Assembly: GCF_028476545.1 (NCBI RefSeq) | Contig: NW_026731669.1 | Location: forward strand, 339,001 to 403,000 | DNA from: Physella acuta | Taxonomy: Eukaryota > Mollusca > Gastropoda > Physidae | Reading direction: 5' to 3' | DNA length: 64,000 nucleotides | Part shown: positions 12,011 to 23,635 of the stretch, piece after piece | Layout: each line of letters begins with the position of its first letter | Numbering within the stretch: position 1 is the first letter of the stretch | The notes under the pieces: model-generated | What the model was told of the DNA's origin: nothing | Seen by the model: only the letters and a program-made list of their open reading frames with translations | Databases searched by the model: none | Made by a program: the position numbers and the translations under genes

Positions 12011-12102
12011 ACATATGTTTTTATGGTTGTTTTTTTTTTTACTTTGGTTTTTTACTAAATGAACGCGGATCATACCCAGAACAATCAGTTGTGTCGCCAG
12101 AT

Positions 12103-12110
<8 letters not shown>

Positions 12111-12172
<62 letters not shown>
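12111..12172. repeat. (TA)n microsatellite at Helitron 5' side
   Basis: About 60 bases of TA dinucleotide directly before the H1 Helitron copy. Confidence 0.95.
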
Positions 12173-12176
<4 letters not shown>

Positions 12177-12720
12177 AAAGTATGTTTGTGTTTGTTTGTT
12201 TGTTTGTATGTCTTTTATGCATTACTAAACCTTTCATTACATCGCCATGAAACTTTGGGAAGTTGTTGAGAATATTCCTGAGGAGGTTTTTGCGAAAAAA
12301 AAATTCCTATTCGAAGGGGCGGCTCCCCAGCAGGGCGCGATTTCATTTTTCTCTATATGCGGTATATAAAAAAGCGATTTTGGTTGGACAGCGTTCATTC
12401 GATAGCCATGAGACTTTGGGGATTTGATTAGAACACTACAGGGAAATGTTCTGTAGAAAAATATTTTAAATTTCGCAAGGGCGCTGCCACAGGAGGGTCC
12501 GATTTTTCTCTACATACAGTATATAAAATTAAAAGTCGATTGCATTTTAACATCGTTCATCAAACTTTGGGGAGTTAATTAGAACACTTCAGGTGAGATT
12601 TCTGTAAAATCTTTTTTTCATAATATCGCAAGGGCGGCGCCACGGGATAGTGGGATTTTTCTCTATATACGGTATATAAAAATAAAAGACGATTGCGATT
12701 CGACAAAGTTTATCCGGGTG
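12160..12720 (+). mobile_element. Helitron family H1, 5' part with three array units
   Basis: After the TA tract come a GTTTGTTTGT run, 'atgtcttttatgcatta' and 'aactttgggaagttgttgag', matching in reverse the right end of the Helitron at 59,286-62,098. Three ~165-bp units follow, each with a 'cgcaagggcg...cgcca' core, a 'tttttctctatatacggtat' box and 'aactttgggga'. No hairpin 3' end is seen; the copy is truncated at about 12,720. Confidence 0.65.
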
Positions 12721-13480
12721 CCATCTTTATAATACTAAAATTCAAGTTTGCTTACATGTTTGAAAATTTTTTTTGTTTGTCTAATTTGCTACTGGAGAGA
12801 ATCTGCACTATGTGGAGAGCTGTAAAATAGTATGTAGGTAGAGAACGATTTTTGTTTTCAGACAGACTGTTAATCACAAATTTATTTAAAGACGTTAATT
12901 AATGTATTGATTTATTCATTGATAGATTAACCACATTAATTTTAGAAGTTTCAAACGATGGCTTAACTTTGACGGAATAGTGACGTCACATGATTTGTTT
13001 ACATTTTACATCAACAATGGCGGCTTCTATCGAAGAAAACTGTTTTCCCATACCAATGTTTAAAGCGTTCTAAAGCTAAATTTTGTCGACTATAACTTTA
13101 ACAATACGTCCGTTTGCTGTATTTATTACGTTCCAACACTTATATCTATTTTCAACTGTCTTTGTCATTTAGTTTTACAATAAATTTCTCTAGATCTACA
13201 GATCAGCTGTTGAAGGAAGAAAAAGTTATGAATCTAGATCTCTAGATCTAGATCTAAGTCAATAGACTTAACGTAAATTCTAGACCTAGACTTAATGTAA
13301 ATTCTACATCTAGAATCTATTTCAAGCCTTAATTATTTTATATGGGACTCAAATACAGGATCTTAATTATTGGACTTCACAACTTAACTGGGACAGCTTT
13401 TTCCGTGACAACCTTTTTTAGTTCTGGTCCACAAACTTGACAAGAGAGCGACCTTGGATGTTCGTACTTCGTAAGGATCA
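12721..13480 (+). repeat. Dispersed repeat with TAGATC-rich core, copy 1
   Basis: Starts TCTTTATAATACTAAAATTC, shares 'actaaaattcaa', 'ctatgtg-agagctg' and 'cttccaacact'-type words with 31,893-33,260, and then has overlapping TCTAGATC words at 13,190-13,310. A third partial copy is at 39,300-39,720. The TC start is suggestive of a Helitron-like 5' end, but no 3' hairpin is assigned. Confidence 0.45.
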
Positions 13481-13629
13481 AGTGAGGGGATGGGGGAGTG
13501 GCGGTATGCTTAAACATGTTTAAGAATATATAGTAATAGATCTAAACATTTTAAAGATATTCACATGCATGTTTTTATTAATTAGCGTAAGTGTTTTAAC
13601 AATGTTTAATCAGGCCATTTATAAAATAC

Positions 13630-13745
13630 GAGCCGACCCACGGCGTATCACACGCCGCTATTTAGTTTTTTTTTTACTTTTCAGTAATTCATAATTTGTG
13701 CATTCGACAGTACCAATGCTGTCAATAAAAATATTTCTTTAAAAC
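13630..13745 (-). mobile_element. Helitron family H2, 3' end fragment
   Basis: Carries 'acgagccgacccacggcgta' and the hairpin CGGCGTATCACACGCCG, then 'cagtaattcataatttgtg'. It is cut off at 13,745 by the hAT-A copy that follows. Confidence 0.65.
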
Positions 13746-13805
13746 CAGTGACGGAACTAGAAAAAAGCCCCCCCCCCCCCCCCCCGCAAAGAAATTTTTT
13801 TGGCC

Positions 13806-13885
<80 letters not shown>

Positions 13886-14128
13886 CAAAAATTCTTAGTT
13901 TAAAAAAAAATTAAAACAAGTTACAACAACATGTCATTTGTGTGAGGTCCATTAGTCTGTTTTGAAAATCTCTGGTACAACATATGTTTTCCATAATGCC
14001 TCCTATACGAGAGTCGATCAAAAGAATATGAAACATTAAACCTTTGTATGTGTAATGGTTTCTTGCGTTATCTTTATTTTTAAGTTTTTTTTTTTATTTA
14101 TGTCATTAGTTTTAAATACATTTCCTTT
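13746..14128 (+). mobile_element. hAT-A, truncated copy with (TA)n and poly-C
   Basis: Starts CAGTGACGGAACTAG as in 1,323-2,250, has a C tract, 'ggcccca', (TA)n at 13,809-13,884 and then 'acaagttacaacaac'. It stops where the CTTTCTC repeat begins at about 14,128; the 3' terminal repeat is missing. Confidence 0.7.
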
Positions 14129-14735
14129 TTACTTTCTCGTATATACGAAGTATAGAGAAAGTCATGTAATCGTGCAAAAAAATCGAGATTTTTACAAATC
14201 TCGACGTTTTACACCTCACTGATATGGAAAAACATAATTTTGCACTCTTCTCCGTATGTCTGTGTGTCTGTCTGTGTGTCTGTGTGTGTGTGTAAACACG
14301 ATAACTTGAGTACCGTTACAGCTAGGGTGAGTAAATTTCATATATAAGTATTTTATTAAAATAGTAGATCAGTTTGAGCTTTTGAGCGATTTCCGATAAC
14401 CGGAAGTGGTACTTTTTCTACTTTTCAAAAGCCTATAACTTACTTAAGTACTATTTCAGATAGATAAATGAAATTTCATATGTAAGGAAAAGATCTAATC
14501 CTCTACATTCTGTCAAATTTTGAGTAATTTTCGTTTGACCGGAAGTACTAATTTACGCTTTTTTTTTCTCAAAAAAACGAATGTAAATTTATAAAGTACT
14601 AATATTATTGCGCACTATTATGCACATTTCATTTGGCGTTCACCTGGTGTGCAAATCTTTTTTCTACGAGATTTTATTCTATTTTAAAAACTTTAAGTAT
14701 TTAAAATGGAGTTCCCATCCCCTGTTGTTTTATGG
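14128..14735 (+). repeat. Dispersed CTTTCTC repeat, copy 1
   Basis: Begins with ACTTTCTCG and, after an AT-rich spacer, GAGAAAGT, an imperfect inverted repeat. It continues with 'atctcgacgttttacacctc', a TGTGTCTG-rich stretch, 'cgataacttgagtaccgtta', 'gcgatttccgataaccggaa', and 'gcgcactattatgcaca'. Copies of about 600-700 bp occur at 25,884-26,640 and 49,454-50,180 with a fragment at 44,355-44,440. No coding capacity; class unknown. Confidence 0.6.
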
Positions 14736-14935
14736 TCCTAGTACCTTTGACCACAGGTGCTTTGACCATAGGGGGTTTGACCACAGCGGGGCTTTGACCA
14801 TAGCGGTGCTTTGACCATAGCGGGTTTGTTCATAGGGGGGTTTGACCATAGGGGGTTTGACCACAGGTGTTTTCTAAGCAGAGGGTCTTTGATCACAGGT
14901 GGTCTATCAACGGGTGTTTGATCACAAGTGAAAAA
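14736..14935. repeat. Minisatellite, ~15-16-bp unit TTTGACCATAGGGGG
   Basis: About twelve variable copies of TTTGACCATAG/CGGGG, decaying at the right end into 'tttgatcacaggtgg'. Confidence 0.85.
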
Positions 14936-15215
14936 TACAATACGTCTAACGACAATATTTGCGACATGAAAATTTACGTCGTGGAAATAAGAAATTTAAT
15001 CGTATTTGAAAAAAAATTCATAAAAAAACGTTTTAATAACAAGCTTTTATGTAATAATGCACTAAAAAGTAGAAAATAAATTATAAACTACTGTTTAAAT
15101 AACTGCAAAGGAAAGCGTGTTCTCTTCCTAATATTAGACACTACTATTTAAATTACTATAAAGAAAAGCGTGGGTCACTTTAGTATCTATTGGATACCTT
15201 TACTAATATTTAGGA
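14936..15215 (+). repeat. Dispersed repeat family G, copy 2
   Basis: 'cgttttaataacaa', 'taataatgcact', 'gtgggtcact' and 'tatttaggaagagaccca' match 24,080-24,345 in order; a weaker copy is at 7,440-7,625. Confidence 0.6.
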
Positions 15216-15224
15216 AGAGACCCA

Positions 15225-15508
15225 TGCTCAAGCTCGAATCCGAGTTCAAATCAGTCGAACGTCTCTGATTGGTACCTAACCAACGTTAGGGAAACGAAAG
15301 CAGCTGGGCATAGTGCTGAACACACTATCCCTTTATATGTGTCTTTGATATGAACGGGATAATCTGAGGAAACAGTTATAAGTGTACAGACGTTCTACAG
15401 ATGTAAGTCTCAACAATCAAACCGTTCTCCCACGCTGCAGATTCAAGACTTAAGAATCTCATACAAAACCAAGACTACAACGTTCATTTTCTCTATATTG
15501 ATATATAC

Positions 15509-15581
<73 letters not shown>

Positions 15582-15660
15582 CTGTAGAAACCTTGAAACT
15601 GTATAAATTTAAAGCTGTTCTAGCCAAAAAAGTAATATCCAAAGCAGAGAAATAATAAAC
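15225..15660 (+). mobile_element. SINE copy with long tail and internal (AT)n
   Basis: 'ctcgaatccgagttcaaatc' includes a pol III B-box-like word. Then come 'ggtacctaac', 'acgttagggaaacg', 'ggcatagtgctgaacacact' and a tail to an (AT)n tract at 15,520-15,580. After the tract, 'gtagaaaccttg' and 'aaagctgttctagcc' recur on the other side of the (AT)n tract in the reverse copy at 50,255-50,640. The tRNA-like head is incomplete. Confidence 0.6.
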
Positions 15661-15720
15661 GAAAAAAAAAACTGGTAGCTAGATACATATGTAGACAGAC
15701 ATCCCAAAAACGGCTGACAC

Positions 15721-15915
15721 TTAGAAGCAAAAACTAGGGACAGACAACACGAAGATTTCAGTTAAATAAAACAACAAAAATATCCAATATAGCTTCAGAC
15801 ATATGTGTGTGTATCTCTTACCGGCAACAATGGCAGCAAAGATTAATCCATAAAAAGCAAAGTAATTTTCTTGATTAAAATACGTCATACTACAATAACA
15901 TTGATATAATAACAC
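15721..15915 (-). other. Unassigned 64-codon open frame in duplicated segment
   Basis: The minus strand has MTYFNQENYFAFYGLIFAAI followed by 'gttgccg|gtaagag', which looks like a hydrophobic exon end with a splice donor. The duplicate at 49,205-49,450 does not keep the frame. Without a partner exon this stays a curiosity, not a gene. Confidence 0.2.
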
Positions 15916-16164
15916 CTAATAATACACTTATACAATTGCTGAAATATGTGTTGCCTTAAATTTTAATTTTTTAAAGGCTCTTTGAGAATAGACATGAGCA
16001 AAGTTTTGTAAACATTGATGATTACGCACATTTATCTAGCCGTATAGGGGTCGGTAGTTCGCATCTAACAACGATAGAAATGGGAGGGCACTCCCTCAAT
16101 GATGTTAACCACACCTCGCAACTACAGGTACCTAACTCTAGTTTATATGTTTAGTACGGTTACA

Positions 16165-16640
16165 CCAAGATTTAGTGACGGAATGACCTAGCGGTAGAGA
16201 GCTATTGCTAACATGTAAGATTACCTAACTCACGTTATGGAAAGCAGTAGCGTATCGAGGGGGGGGCGGGGGAGGGACATATGTCCCCGGGCGCCGACCT
16301 TGGGGGGGGGGCGCCAAATTGAAAGTTTGAAGGGGGTGCAAATGAAAAGTTCGAGGGGGGGGGGGGCAAATCGAAAGTTTGAGGGGGGTGTGCAAATGAA
16401 AAGTTCGAGGGGGGGGTGCAAATCGAAGATTTGCTCTCGAGGGGGCGCCAACTTGGAAGTATGTCCCCGGGCGCCGGGAAGGGTAGCTACGCCTCTGATG
16501 GAAAGTAAAGGCGGCTGGGCATAGTGCTGACCACACTATCCCTTCATACGTCGAGGTCAAAGAAACACGTGAGTCTACTTTACCTGACCCTTAGACCTTG
16601 AGATTTGTAAGGGGAGATTTATTTACACTGAGATTTAAGA
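16165..16640 (+). mobile_element. SINE copy split by a hAT-B insertion
   Basis: 'gacggaatgacctagcggtagag' (16,175-16,200) resembles a pol III A-box region. 'ctaactcacgttatggaaag' then breaks off at the hAT element and resumes as 'taaaggcggctgggcatagt' at 16,506, continuing to 'catacgtcgaggtcaaagaa' and 'gtctactttacctgaccc'. It matches the 44,575-44,905 copy. Confidence 0.7.
16245..16497. mobile_element. Complete 253-bp hAT-type element, G-rich (family hAT-B)
   Basis: The ends are CAGTAGCGTA and TACGCCTCTG, flanked by a perfect 8-bp duplication ATGGAAAG (16,237-16,244 and 16,498-16,505), which fits nTnnnnAn. The interior is alternating G-tracts with 'gcaaatgaaaagttcgag' and 'gcaaatcgaaagtttgag', bordered by 'atgtccccgggcgccg' on both sides. 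No coding capacity; proline-rich open frames here are C-tract artefacts. Confidence 0.85.
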
Positions 16641-16855
16641 CTTGTATTGATACACAGTTTATAAAATGATACTTTGTTAGGACTAGGCCGGCCAGCTTAA
16701 GGATCAATAAAGCTCTTAAGATTTAACGTTAACCAGGTGTTGTGTTTTATTGAACGACCTGGTGGGCCAGTTGAAAGGGTGTATAGGGGAGCTATGGATG
16801 TCCCAGCCTATGAGAACAACGCTGAAATATTACTTTGTGTCGGGAAGCCTAATAG
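16641..16855. other. Remainder of insertion, unassigned
   Basis: Contains 'ggatcaataaagctctt' (a polyadenylation-like word) and the inverted pair ACCAGGT / ACCTGGT at about 16,733-16,764. Absent from the partner duplication arm. Confidence 0.35.
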
Positions 16856-17075
16856 TATTTTCTCTAGGTAAAAAAAGTGGCTATTTTTACCACAAAAGTA
16901 AACAAATGACTCTGTACACTGTACTTTAAAGACGGTTTTTCATAAATAAATATGGCTTTTAGGATCATAGCAATGTCTATTTAGATTCAACGTTGGTTAT
17001 TCCGAATATATCAAGTAAAATTGGGAAATCAATGAATTGTTCGATTTATAAAGAAAAGTACTCCCGACCATTCCG

Positions 17076-18029
17076 TTTAGAGATAAAAATGTATTGGATT
17101 TCATACAAAAGGTTTAAGTCTAAGTTCTTGTTGAGTTGATAGGTTGTCATTGGAAACATTGTAGCTGCATTGCATTATTGAATGAATTTGTCCGCTTCGT
17201 CACAGTAGATGTATGTTACTTCGTTGTTTGAGTCTTGTTAATAATACAATTCATTGTGGGCTGTGTCAATTTCTGGTTGCCAACTTTAAGGGTGTGTTTT
17301 TAGAATTTTGTTTCTTGTAAAGAAGCAGTCTGGAACCTCACAATATAAACACTAATAGGTAAGTGCTCTTTGGTGTTATGTTTCGGAATGTTCCAACATG
17401 TTTGTCTTGATTGTAAATCTAACAATTTAGGGCGTCCATGTGCTCTTCGTTAACCAAATGTATTGACAGTGGTCCGAAGAATAAAAGCAAAGCAGATTAG
17501 GAAAAGTTTGTGGCGATTCAGGTCTTCACTATGTGATTTGGACGGAGTGGTGGCTTCTAATGTCATTGAACTTTGCTGGTGATGTATTTTTTTCTTGTTA
17601 GGTTAAGGTGATATGGTGTGTTGTGGCTTTTTACTTGCTGTGTAAACGGTAATACTTCGGTTGTTGGTGTGGTGGATACTAATGATGAATATTTTTTTTT
17701 GGCAGAGCTTGTATTAGAGTCTCTTGCATAAAGAAGGAAGCACCCAGCTCAGGGTTTCTTCTATTCGGGTTATGTCGCCATTTGTGAAACTTAGAGTGTA
17801 TTGTCCGTTGGTCTTAGTAGAATTCTGTCGCTTGTAGATCTCAATCATTAGAGCTGATAGCCATGCGTAAACACAATAGTAGTTAAAGTATAGAAATTAT
17901 ATTTATTACCCCTTTTTTAGTATCCTTTTTTGTTATATTTAAATTCATTCACATCTGTTAAATCCTTCGGTTTCACTTGATGCCTTAAATTAAGTAAACG
18001 ATTTCAATGCTAATGTCATCATCACTTGC
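17076..18029. other. Intergenic, nothing recognised
   Basis: GT-rich sequence without a supported frame, repeat family or RNA gene. Confidence 0.5.
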
Positions 18030-18118
18030 TTCAGAGACTTCGAAATATGAAGGGTAAGTGTAGTCAACACTATGCCGAGCCGCCTTTGTTTCCCTAACGT
18101 AAGTTAGTTACCCATCAC
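18030..18118 (-). mobile_element. SINE fragment, 3' half
   Basis: Reverse complement contains 'cttacgttagggaaac', 'aaaggcggctcggcatagtg' and 'cccttcatat'. Confidence 0.6.
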
Positions 18119-18394
18119 TAATTATAAGATTGTATATTTATAAAAATGTGGTATATAAAATAATTATAGATTGAATTTTTTAAAAAAATGTAATAAATAA
18201 TGTTAATATTTCAAAAATAAACTTATTACATTAAAGTTATAAAATTGTAAATATTATTCTATAAGAACGTTGTCTGTGTTTAGATAAATCACTTTTTACT
18301 TTAAGTTTGTGTCTATTGTTATGTAGAGGGGGTGGAAGCAAGAGATGTAACTGAAATAGTAATATAAACAGAAAGTGATATTTCAACGCTAATG

Positions 18395-18545
18395 GTAGAC
18401 AAAGGTACAGCCGCCTTTACTCTCCCTAACGTGGGTTAGGTACCAATCAGAGCTGGGTGGCCTCAGGGACGGTCTATAGACTTGAACCCGGTTTCGAACT
18501 CAAGACTTACGGGTTAGCAGTCCAGAAGTACATGTGTAAAGATTG
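18395..18545 (-). mobile_element. SINE fragment, tRNA-like head
   Basis: Reverse complement reads 'ggactgctaacccgtaagtc', 'ccgggttcaagtc' (B-box-like), 'accgtccctgaggccaccca', 'ggtacctaacccacgttagg'. Same orientation as the 18,030 fragment. Confidence 0.65.
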
Positions 18546-19374
18546 TAAATTGCACCCGTTGTTTCAATACTAGTATTGATAACAATAAAAGAAAAAAAAT
18601 TGTGTTGAAGAGAGACAACATTTTAAATAATTTTTCTAATCATACTGATTCATCAACTGATCACTAATGTATTAAAATGGAGTATGTAAATTTCGCGTTG
18701 TGCTTCAATCTTCAACGTTTATTTGATTTAATTTTTTTTTAAATAATAAGACGTATTTTTTAAGCCATCATTATTACTTAGATTATTATGAAGTAAAAAT
18801 GTTTCTAAATTTCATTACTTTGCTTATTTTGAGAAAAATAATATATTTTATTATTGTGAAATGAAAAAAAATTATTTCTTTGACACATATGAAATATTTG
18901 TGTTATTCTTTTTAATTTATGAAACCTAGTAAGTTATTTGTTAAAATTATTTGACAATTGTAGCTTGAATTTCTTTTTCTTCTTTAATCTTAAAAGGAAT
19001 ACAATTATTCTGATAAATGACGTTTGTTTTCCAAATAGACAACGTTTCTTTTTAAAATTGTATGCATAGAAGTTATTTTTAAGCAGGTAAACGTTTCAAA
19101 GACTGCCGCCTTGGAAAACCATATCAGCTAAGTCAGTAACCGAAGACGAACCATCACCAATTCACACATATCGCTGATGATATAGATGCCATTGCAACCG
19201 TGAAGACATGGAGTAGACATTGATAATGACCAACATCCTGAATGGTATGGCTTCTGATTTGTAAATGGCAATGTTGTAAGGCTCTGTGCCGAGAGAGAAA
19301 ATAAGGGGAAAGCAAAGACGAATATTTATATATGACACAAAGGAACAGACTAGTGTTCTCACAGAAAGAAAATG
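18546..19374. other. AT-rich intergenic, nothing recognised
   Basis: No supported gene or repeat, apart from a weak minus-strand 66-codon frame at 19,162-19,362 that I do not recognise. Confidence 0.4.
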
Positions 19375-19475
19375 AGCGTCAGACGACTGAAGTGGATGGC
19401 GGAGAGTTTATGTGTCCACTGTGGTGCCCCCAGCAACCATAATAAGGGCAAAGTGAAGATGATGATGATGATTTG
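19375..19475 (+). mobile_element. LINE 3' end fragment with (GAT)n tail
   Basis: 'gtggatggcggagagtttatg', 'cactgtggtgcccccagcaa' and a 'gatgatgatgatga' tail resemble the last codons and simple-repeat tail of RTE-like LINEs, as at 6,045 on the other strand. Heavily 5' truncated. Confidence 0.45.
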
Positions 19476-19739
19476 ATAATGACATATCGCCTAATTATCG
19501 CAAATAAATATACAAAAAAAAATTTTCTTTTCGATTTTTATTAGATGAATTAATTAACAAAATTATCCATTAGTTGTTTCTTTTGACAAGGACTCCTGGG
19601 TCATCCAAAAATGACGTCATGCGTTGCCATTCCCTGGTCTCATACACCTAAATGTTGTTCCACATGGTTTGGTCCTATTACACAGAAAAAAATAAAAAAT
19701 TGTTAAAAACATCTAGAAATGGTATATATGTCTATCTAA

Positions 19740-20135
<396 letters not shown>

Positions 20136-20139
20136 TATA

Positions 20140-20549
20140 AAAAACCTTAGAATCATTAGATTTGTCCACATGTTTGTGAAAAAGTAATTAAAGAGTATGT
20201 CATTTGGTCTACGAACAGTGGAGGTAGCTTTTTAATGTAATAATTTTAAAATATTTTGTTTACTATTTCTAAGAAAAACAAAAATAAAAAATTATAGCAT
20301 TTTTTAAATAGATTTTTTATTATAAATTAAGTTTTGTGTTGTAATTGCGAAAGAAATGTAATAAAATATTTGATTTATACTATTAAGAAAGCCCTCGCAT
20401 TTCTAATAACATTGCGAGTAATAAATATGCGAATATTCAATCATTGTTTGAATGACATGAAAGCACTCCAATGTTTAAATTTAGGCCCTATGCATTTAAT
20501 ATAACAGCTACTCACCTATGTATTAATCATTCAATGTCTCATTTTTTTT
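20140..20549. other. AT-rich sequence, nothing recognised
   Basis: No supported feature. Confidence 0.5.
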
Positions 20550-20582
20550 GAAAACCTATGCGAACCTAGGCAGTATGCCTAG
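20550..20582 (+). mobile_element. H3 3' end motif
   Basis: 'aaaacctatgcgaacctagg' and 'cagtatgcctagt' repeat the hairpin end of the elements at 2,870-5,010 and 39,771-40,063. As there, an AT tract follows. The body upstream is not recognisable. Confidence 0.5.
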
Positions 20583-21354
20583 TATATATATATATACTTT
20601 GCAATGGTCATGAGAAATGCCCAGTTGCATTATTAACAATTTTTTATATTCACAGTGACGCTCTCTAACACATACTTTGGACAAATAGGTGTATTCAAAT
20701 ATTACACGAACCATAAAACACAAACACCCGAACTCAAACATAAATACATTGTTTATCTGTATCTTTACACACATGTGTACTAAAATGCAATTTTTTTACG
20801 CGGCATGCTTTAATTGACGATTTTCACGGACCCCCTATCCCCAGTAGGATAGTGACGTCATTTAAGGACAAATTTTTACCTGCACACATAAATGTCCCAA
20901 CAGCATGGTTTAGTGGGAAAACATTTTTTAAAGTATCGGGCGCACCTATAAAAAAAACATTTTATTTACTAAGACAACTTATTATAGTTATCTATAATAA
21001 AAAGCTGGTTGACATGTTATAGTTCTTCCTTCCATCCGTTATTCCTGCATCGCTAAAGATTCTAGAACCATAAAAGTAAACATTAACACATGCCGCGATT
21101 TTACGTAACTCATTTTCTAATTATAAGTAGGCCTATTGGAGTAGGGTTTGTTTATATAACGACTTTCATTTTTTAGTTGTCGTCAAATGTTTACTCTTTT
21201 GCATACCTAAGCTAAAGAACGTGAAGAAATATTAAATACATGCACATTGCTAAAACATATTAAACTGATCAATGTAAAACAATACATTTGCTTATATGCC
21301 TAGAAAAAATGAATTGAATTTACATGTACCTATGTGGGGATAGGACAAAACTAA
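20583..21354. other. Intergenic; one TGACGTCATTT fragment
   Basis: At 20,850-20,875 'agtgacgtcatttaaggaca' resembles the terminal repeat of the element at 34,759-35,180. Otherwise nothing recognised. Confidence 0.4.
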
Positions 21355-21740
21355 TCACAAACACAACCGAAAAAATAAACACAACACAAACTCAAAACTA
21401 AAACAAGCACATACAAACACAATGCAAACACAAACGCAAAAAAAAAACACAAAGTAATGGACAAACACAAACGCTAACGCAGACTCAACACGCAAACACA
21501 ACGACAAACAAACAAAAAAGAATCGCAAACACAACGCAAAACCAAACTTAAACACAAAAGAAAACACAGTCGCCCACACAAACGTAAACACAAATGCAAA
21601 CACTAATGCAAACGCAAACGGAAACAAAAAAACGCAAACATAAACCCTATCACAGCCCTAAAAACAAACAATAACGCATCACATAAACACAAACTTTAAT
21701 GCAAACATAAAAGCATAGTGCTCACAGTGTAGCCCTGGGC
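21355..21740 (-). repeat. Degenerate GTTTGTGTTTGCG repeat block
   Basis: About 300 bases of AAACACAAACGCAAA-type words, ending in 'gcatagtgctcacagtgtagcc'. Inverted partner at 29,163-29,575. The FVFVF-type frame is an artefact. Confidence 0.7.
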
Positions 21741-22551
21741 GTCGAATAGCACCCTGCCGGGGATCTGGTTGAAGCGCCGGATTCTATTTAGTAGACGACT
21801 ATAATACCCCTAGCCTGTCCGCAAACCGAAAGATAGAAGTAAACAGTGGACATTTAGGAGCAGCGTGTAAACTGTTATTGATTAAAAATAATAATCAGTG
21901 TATATAGGAATATTTTAAAGGCAGTTTAAATATCCGTGTTTTACCAACCTCATTGCACTTTATTCAATCCACGCTAATTATTGTATTTCAACAATAATGC
22001 CCTAATTGACGTCAGCGCAATATGCATTCACATTTTTTTACTTAAATATCAATATTTGGCGTGAGTTTAAAAAAATTCAATTACCTCCCCTGTCATAAGT
22101 ATTATATATTTTATTAAACATTTGAATTGATTACTTTTATTCGACCATAGGTATATAAGCAAAATATTATTTGATATTGATCCTTTTAATATGTTTTAAA
22201 TGTGAGTGTATTTAATATTTTATTTAAGTTCGTTTCTTGACTAATGCAATAAAGAATAAAAGCTGCAGACATGAAAAAAATGTAATTCGTTATGTAAATA
22301 TACCCTACTTAAGTAATTGTATAAGAATGCGATGAAAGCAAAGTCAAGGCATATGTTGATGTTTTCTTTTAAGGTTCTGGTTCTATAGCGATGACGGAAT
22401 GATGGAATGACGGAAGGAAGGACTGACACACTACCACTAGCCTTGTATAATAGTATATTATGACTATGATTACGATTAAGCTAATCACGGTTTTTGTTTA
22501 GTGCTACCGTCACCAGCATGGAATGCGGGCGCTCTGCTAGTATGCACTTTA
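21741..22551. other. Intergenic, nothing recognised
   Basis: A short GC-rich piece ('gcaccctgccggggatc', 21,748) resembles 60,172. The rest is AT-rich with no supported feature. Confidence 0.4.
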
Positions 22552-22975
22552 CGAGCCGACTCGCGGCGTAACATTCGCCGCTATTTAGTTGTTATATATT
22601 CTACATTTCAGTAATTCATTATTTGCGAATGCTGCCACTGAAATTTTTTGCTTTAAAACACTATCAGTAGCCCGTTAGGGACGATAACCCCCTCCTCCAT
22701 TCACCCGACTTCTACCCGGTTCCCCGTGAAAGAAGTCTCCTCTTAGTTACCTCCCTTAAGTTTAAAATAGTTTCAAACTAAGTTATCTGCCCCTAATGGC
22801 CGTGACTAATTAGACCCTAATCCACGATTGTAAAAAAAAAAAGGTCAACAGACCGGTGGGGGTGGGGTTGGTAGCGATATGCCTAGAGAGGAAGAGAGGG
22901 GGCTGCTAGGCGGCGCTTACGTCTTTTGGTGCCCAGCAAGGTCCCCTTGAAGAGAATTATATATATATATATTGT
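22552..22975 (-). mobile_element. Helitron family H2, near-complete copy
   Basis: The left end 'acgagccgactcgcggcgta' with hairpin arms GCGGCG...CGCCGC is the 3' end in reverse. Then follow 'cagtaattcattatttgcga', 'actatcagtagcccgtta', 'gaccggtgggggtgggg' and 'gaagagaattatatatat'. No coding capacity. Confidence 0.7.
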
Positions 22976-23027
22976 TGAGCTTACATCTTGTTGGTTTCCC
23001 GCATGGTGCTCATGAGAATTATATATG

Positions 23028-23447
23028 CGAGTTGACCCGCGACGTAGCATACGGCTCTATTTAGTTGTTCTATTTCCCATTTTTCATATTTTGTGAATTC
23101 GACGCTAACAATGCTTCGACTAAAAATATTTTGCTTTAAAACACTATCAGTAGCTCGTGAAGAACCCTCACTTTCCATTCCTCTCCCTCCCCCGTGAAAG
23201 CAGCCATCCGTGACGACAATTCGCGAACGACATTAAAAAAAAAGATTAAACAGAAGGTGTTATTACCTCACCTTAGTTTCACATATTTTAAAAACTAAAT
23301 TATCTGCCCCTAATAGCCGTCACTAATTCGACCCAATAGTAAACAGCTCACCAGACTGACAGGGGTGGGCTTGGTAGCGATATGGTCTGTTTAGCTTACG
23401 TCTTGATGGTGTTTCGCATGGTCGCCATGAAGACAATTATATAGACA
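23028..23447 (-). mobile_element. Helitron family H2, second tandem copy
   Basis: Starts 'gcgagttgacccgcgacgta', contains 'gaattcgacgctaacaatgc' and 'ctatcagtagctcgtgaag' and ends 'gtcgccatgaagacaatt'. It lies head-to-tail behind the copy at 22,552. Confidence 0.7.
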
Positions 23448-23519
23448 GATTGCTACGTTATAATGAAGATACACTTGTAATTCTGGTTTAGGTAAGGTTT
23501 AAGATGTTAAATGCATGTA

Positions 23520-23635
23520 TAAATTGAGTCATCATTCCCGTTCGAGCCCAAGACACATGGGGCAGATGAAGTAGGGCTCATCTGCATCAGAGACCTCAGC
23601 ATATGAAGCGATAACTGGCGGTCACAACATTACAT
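23520..23635 (-). mobile_element. SINE fragment
   Basis: Reverse complement has 'cttcatatgctgaggtctct', 'gagccctacttcatctgccc' and a 'gggctcgaacg' word. Confidence 0.5.

Larger units (their letters stand above)
15225..17075. repeat. Left arm of inverted duplication (partner 47,780-50,640)
   Basis: Segments at 15,225-15,500, 15,595-15,650, 15,690-15,950, 16,038-16,165 and 16,855-17,075 are found in reverse order and reverse complement at 50,640-50,390, 50,310-50,255, 49,450-49,205, 48,165-48,050 and 48,045-47,780. This arm has an extra 690-bp insertion (16,165-16,855) with a SINE and a hAT element. The other arm has two insertions of its own. Confidence 0.75.

Noticed and set aside
16225-16560. 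Proline-rich and glycine-rich frames
   Set aside because: They come from the G/C tracts of hAT-B; likewise at 45,888-46,263, 36,046-36,430 and 52,194-52,388.
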